From Geomonas oryzae (GTDB lineage: Bacteria; Desulfobacterota; Desulfuromonadia; Geobacterales; Geobacteraceae), in assembly GCF_004117875.1 (NCBI RefSeq), contig NZ_RAHW01000010.1:1-64000 (forward strand): 64,000 nt of DNA, given 5' to 3'. Below, in pieces: positions 63,095-64,000 of this stretch. The notes below the pieces were generated by a model, which saw only the letters and a list, made by a program, of their open reading frames with translations, searched no databases and had not been told where the DNA came from. Position 1 is the first letter of the stretch. Every line of letters starts with the position of its first letter. The position numbers were made by a program, and so were the translations under genes.

Positions 63095-64000
63095 CTAGTC
63101 GAAGCTCTCCGAGAAGCGTGCCGCGATCTCCCCCTTCAGGTAGGCGTCCGCCTCGGCCGCGGTGGCGAAGTTCAGCGCCTTCTGCGCCACGGCGCGCGCT
63201 TCCTCGAGGGTGCAGCGGCGCAGGATCTTCTTCACCCGCGGGATGGAGACCGCGTTCATCGAGAGTTCGTCGTAGCCGAGCCCAAGCAGGATGGGGAGGT
63301 ACTCCGGGTCACCCGCCATCTCGCCGCAGATGCAGGCCTCGATCCCGGCGGCATGGGCCGCGTCGACGATGGTCTTTAGCGATCTGAGCACCGCGGGGTG
63401 CAGCGGCTGGAACAGCGAGGAGAGGTGTTCGTTGGTGCGGTCGATGGCGAGGGTGTACTGGATGAGGTCGTTGGTGCCGACGCTGAAGAAGTCGACCTCG
63501 GCCGCCAAGAGATCGGCGATCACCACCGCGGACGGGATCTCGATCATGATCCCGACCTGCACCTTCTCGTCGAAGGGGTGCCTGCCGCGCAGCTCCTCCT
63601 TCACCTCCTCCAAAAGCGCCTTGGCGGCGCGCACCTCGGCCACCCCCGACACCATCGGGAAGAAGAGCTTCACCTCGCCGAAGGCGCTCGCCCTGAGGAT
63701 CGCCCTCAACTGGGCCTTGAACGCCTCGGGCTGGCGCAAGGAAAGCCGTATCGCGCGCAGCCCCAGGGCCGGGTTCATCTCGTCTGAGAGGTCGAGATCG
63801 GTGAGGCACTTGTCGCCGCCTATGTCCAGGGTGCGGATGGTGACCGGCAGCGGCGCCATCTTCTTCACCAGGGCCGCGTAGGCCTCGAACTGCTCCTCCT
63901 CGGTCGGCAGCGTACTGCGGTTGAAGAAGAGCATCTCGGTGCGATACAGGCCGATCCCGTCGCTGCCGTGCTTCTCCAGCGAGGCGACCTCCTCAATGAC
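63095..64000 (-). CDS. ptsI: PTS enzyme I (phosphoenolpyruvate-protein phosphotransferase), C-terminal part
   Basis: The frame runs off the right edge. What is visible (about 300 residues) is the PEP-binding C-terminal barrel of enzyme I: GIGLYRTEMLFF, TIRTLDIGGDK, FFSVGTNDLIQYTLAIDR and the catalytic cysteine in CICGEMAGDP. The protein ends RFSESFD. Enzyme I passes phosphate from PEP to HPr; in Geobacteraceae, which have few sugar permeases, the PTS is mostly regulatory. The N-terminal histidine domain lies beyond the window. The nitrogen-type enzyme PtsP has the same C-terminal domain, so a ptsP identity cannot be fully excluded. Confidence 0.9.
   Translation of the reverse strand, partial: VIEEVASLEKHGSDGIGLYRTEMLFFNRSTLPTEEEQFEAYAALVKKMAPLPVTIRTLDIGGDKCLTDLDLSDEMNPALGLRAIRLSLRQPEAFKAQLRAILRASAFGEVKLFFPMVSGVAEVRAAKALLEEVKEELRGRHPFDEKVQVGIMIEIPSAVVIADLLAAEVDFFSVGTNDLIQYTLAIDRTNEHLSSLFQPLHPAVLRSLKTIVDAAHAAGIEACICGEMAGDPEYLPILLGLGYDELSMNAVSIPRVKKILRRCTLEEARAVAQKALNFATAAEADAYLKGEIAARFSESFD

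Overview
The window is bacterial chromosome of high G+C content with dense, mostly operonic coding. Gene content and layout suggest a member of the Geobacteraceae (Geobacter, Geomonas or Citrifermentans type). The main reasons are the order leuB-asd-truA-rplM-rpsI-argC, hopanoid genes (hpnJ, hpnK, hpnG), several large sensor kinases, a GspE/PilB-type ATPase, HD-GYP signalling and many short dispersed intergenic repeats. The genus is inferred from gene order and protein character; no database was searched. I saw no rRNA operon, prophage, insertion sequence or CRISPR array.

Positions 1-18,153 (all minus strand) hold one translation/transcription super-cluster. Read in the direction of transcription it is tRNA-Thr(UGU), tRNA-Tyr, tRNA-Gly, tRNA-Thr(GGU), tuf, rpmG, tRNA-Trp, secE, nusG, rplK, rplA, rplJ, rplL, rpoB, rpoC, rpsL, rpsG, fusA and a second tuf cut by the left edge. 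A strong promoter precedes the tRNAs, an L10-type leader precedes rplJ, an attenuator-like hairpin lies between rplL and rpoB, and a terminator plus a new promoter separates rpoC from rpsL. The two tuf copies are identical except for ten silent differences in the first 53 codons.

Positions 18,154-27,733 hold a DUF2917 gene (plus), then a minus-strand series read from right to left: leuB, two different aspartate-semialdehyde dehydrogenases in tandem, truA, rplM, rpsI, argC, a YgiQ-type radical SAM protein and a YciI-like protein. Repeats of three families lie in the gaps.

Positions 28,095-44,714 are mainly plus strand: a ChaN-PDZ lipoprotein, glgC, a hybrid histidine kinase, (minus) msrA and a GspE/PilB-type ATPase, then a phasin-like protein overlapping a UbiB-family kinase, lpxC, an NtrY-like kinase, an AsmA-family protein and a small lipoprotein. 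The theme is envelope and signalling.

Positions 44,735-59,300 hold a B12/radical SAM-TPR protein, a LysM-NlpC/P60 hydrolase, a CdaA diadenylate cyclase fused to a CdaR/YbbR domain, ubiE/menG, a methyltransferase, a decayed lipase-like remnant, class I fumarase, a CheX-like protein, a small HTH protein, a REC-HD-GYP protein, a 42-bp tandem array of ten units, two small secreted proteins, asnS and a DUF3108 protein.

Positions 59,389-64,000 hold a hopanoid side-chain operon (hpnJ, hpnK, a small DMT-family membrane protein), a divergent hpnG, and the C-terminal part of PTS enzyme I cut by the right edge.

The most unusual items are the 42-bp array (55,669-56,101), the CdaA-CdaR fusion, the tandem asd pair, the ChaN-PDZ fusion and the dispersed repeat families. 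I did not find a clearly new multi-gene system such as a defence island or secretion locus; the tandem array is the best candidate for an undescribed element.
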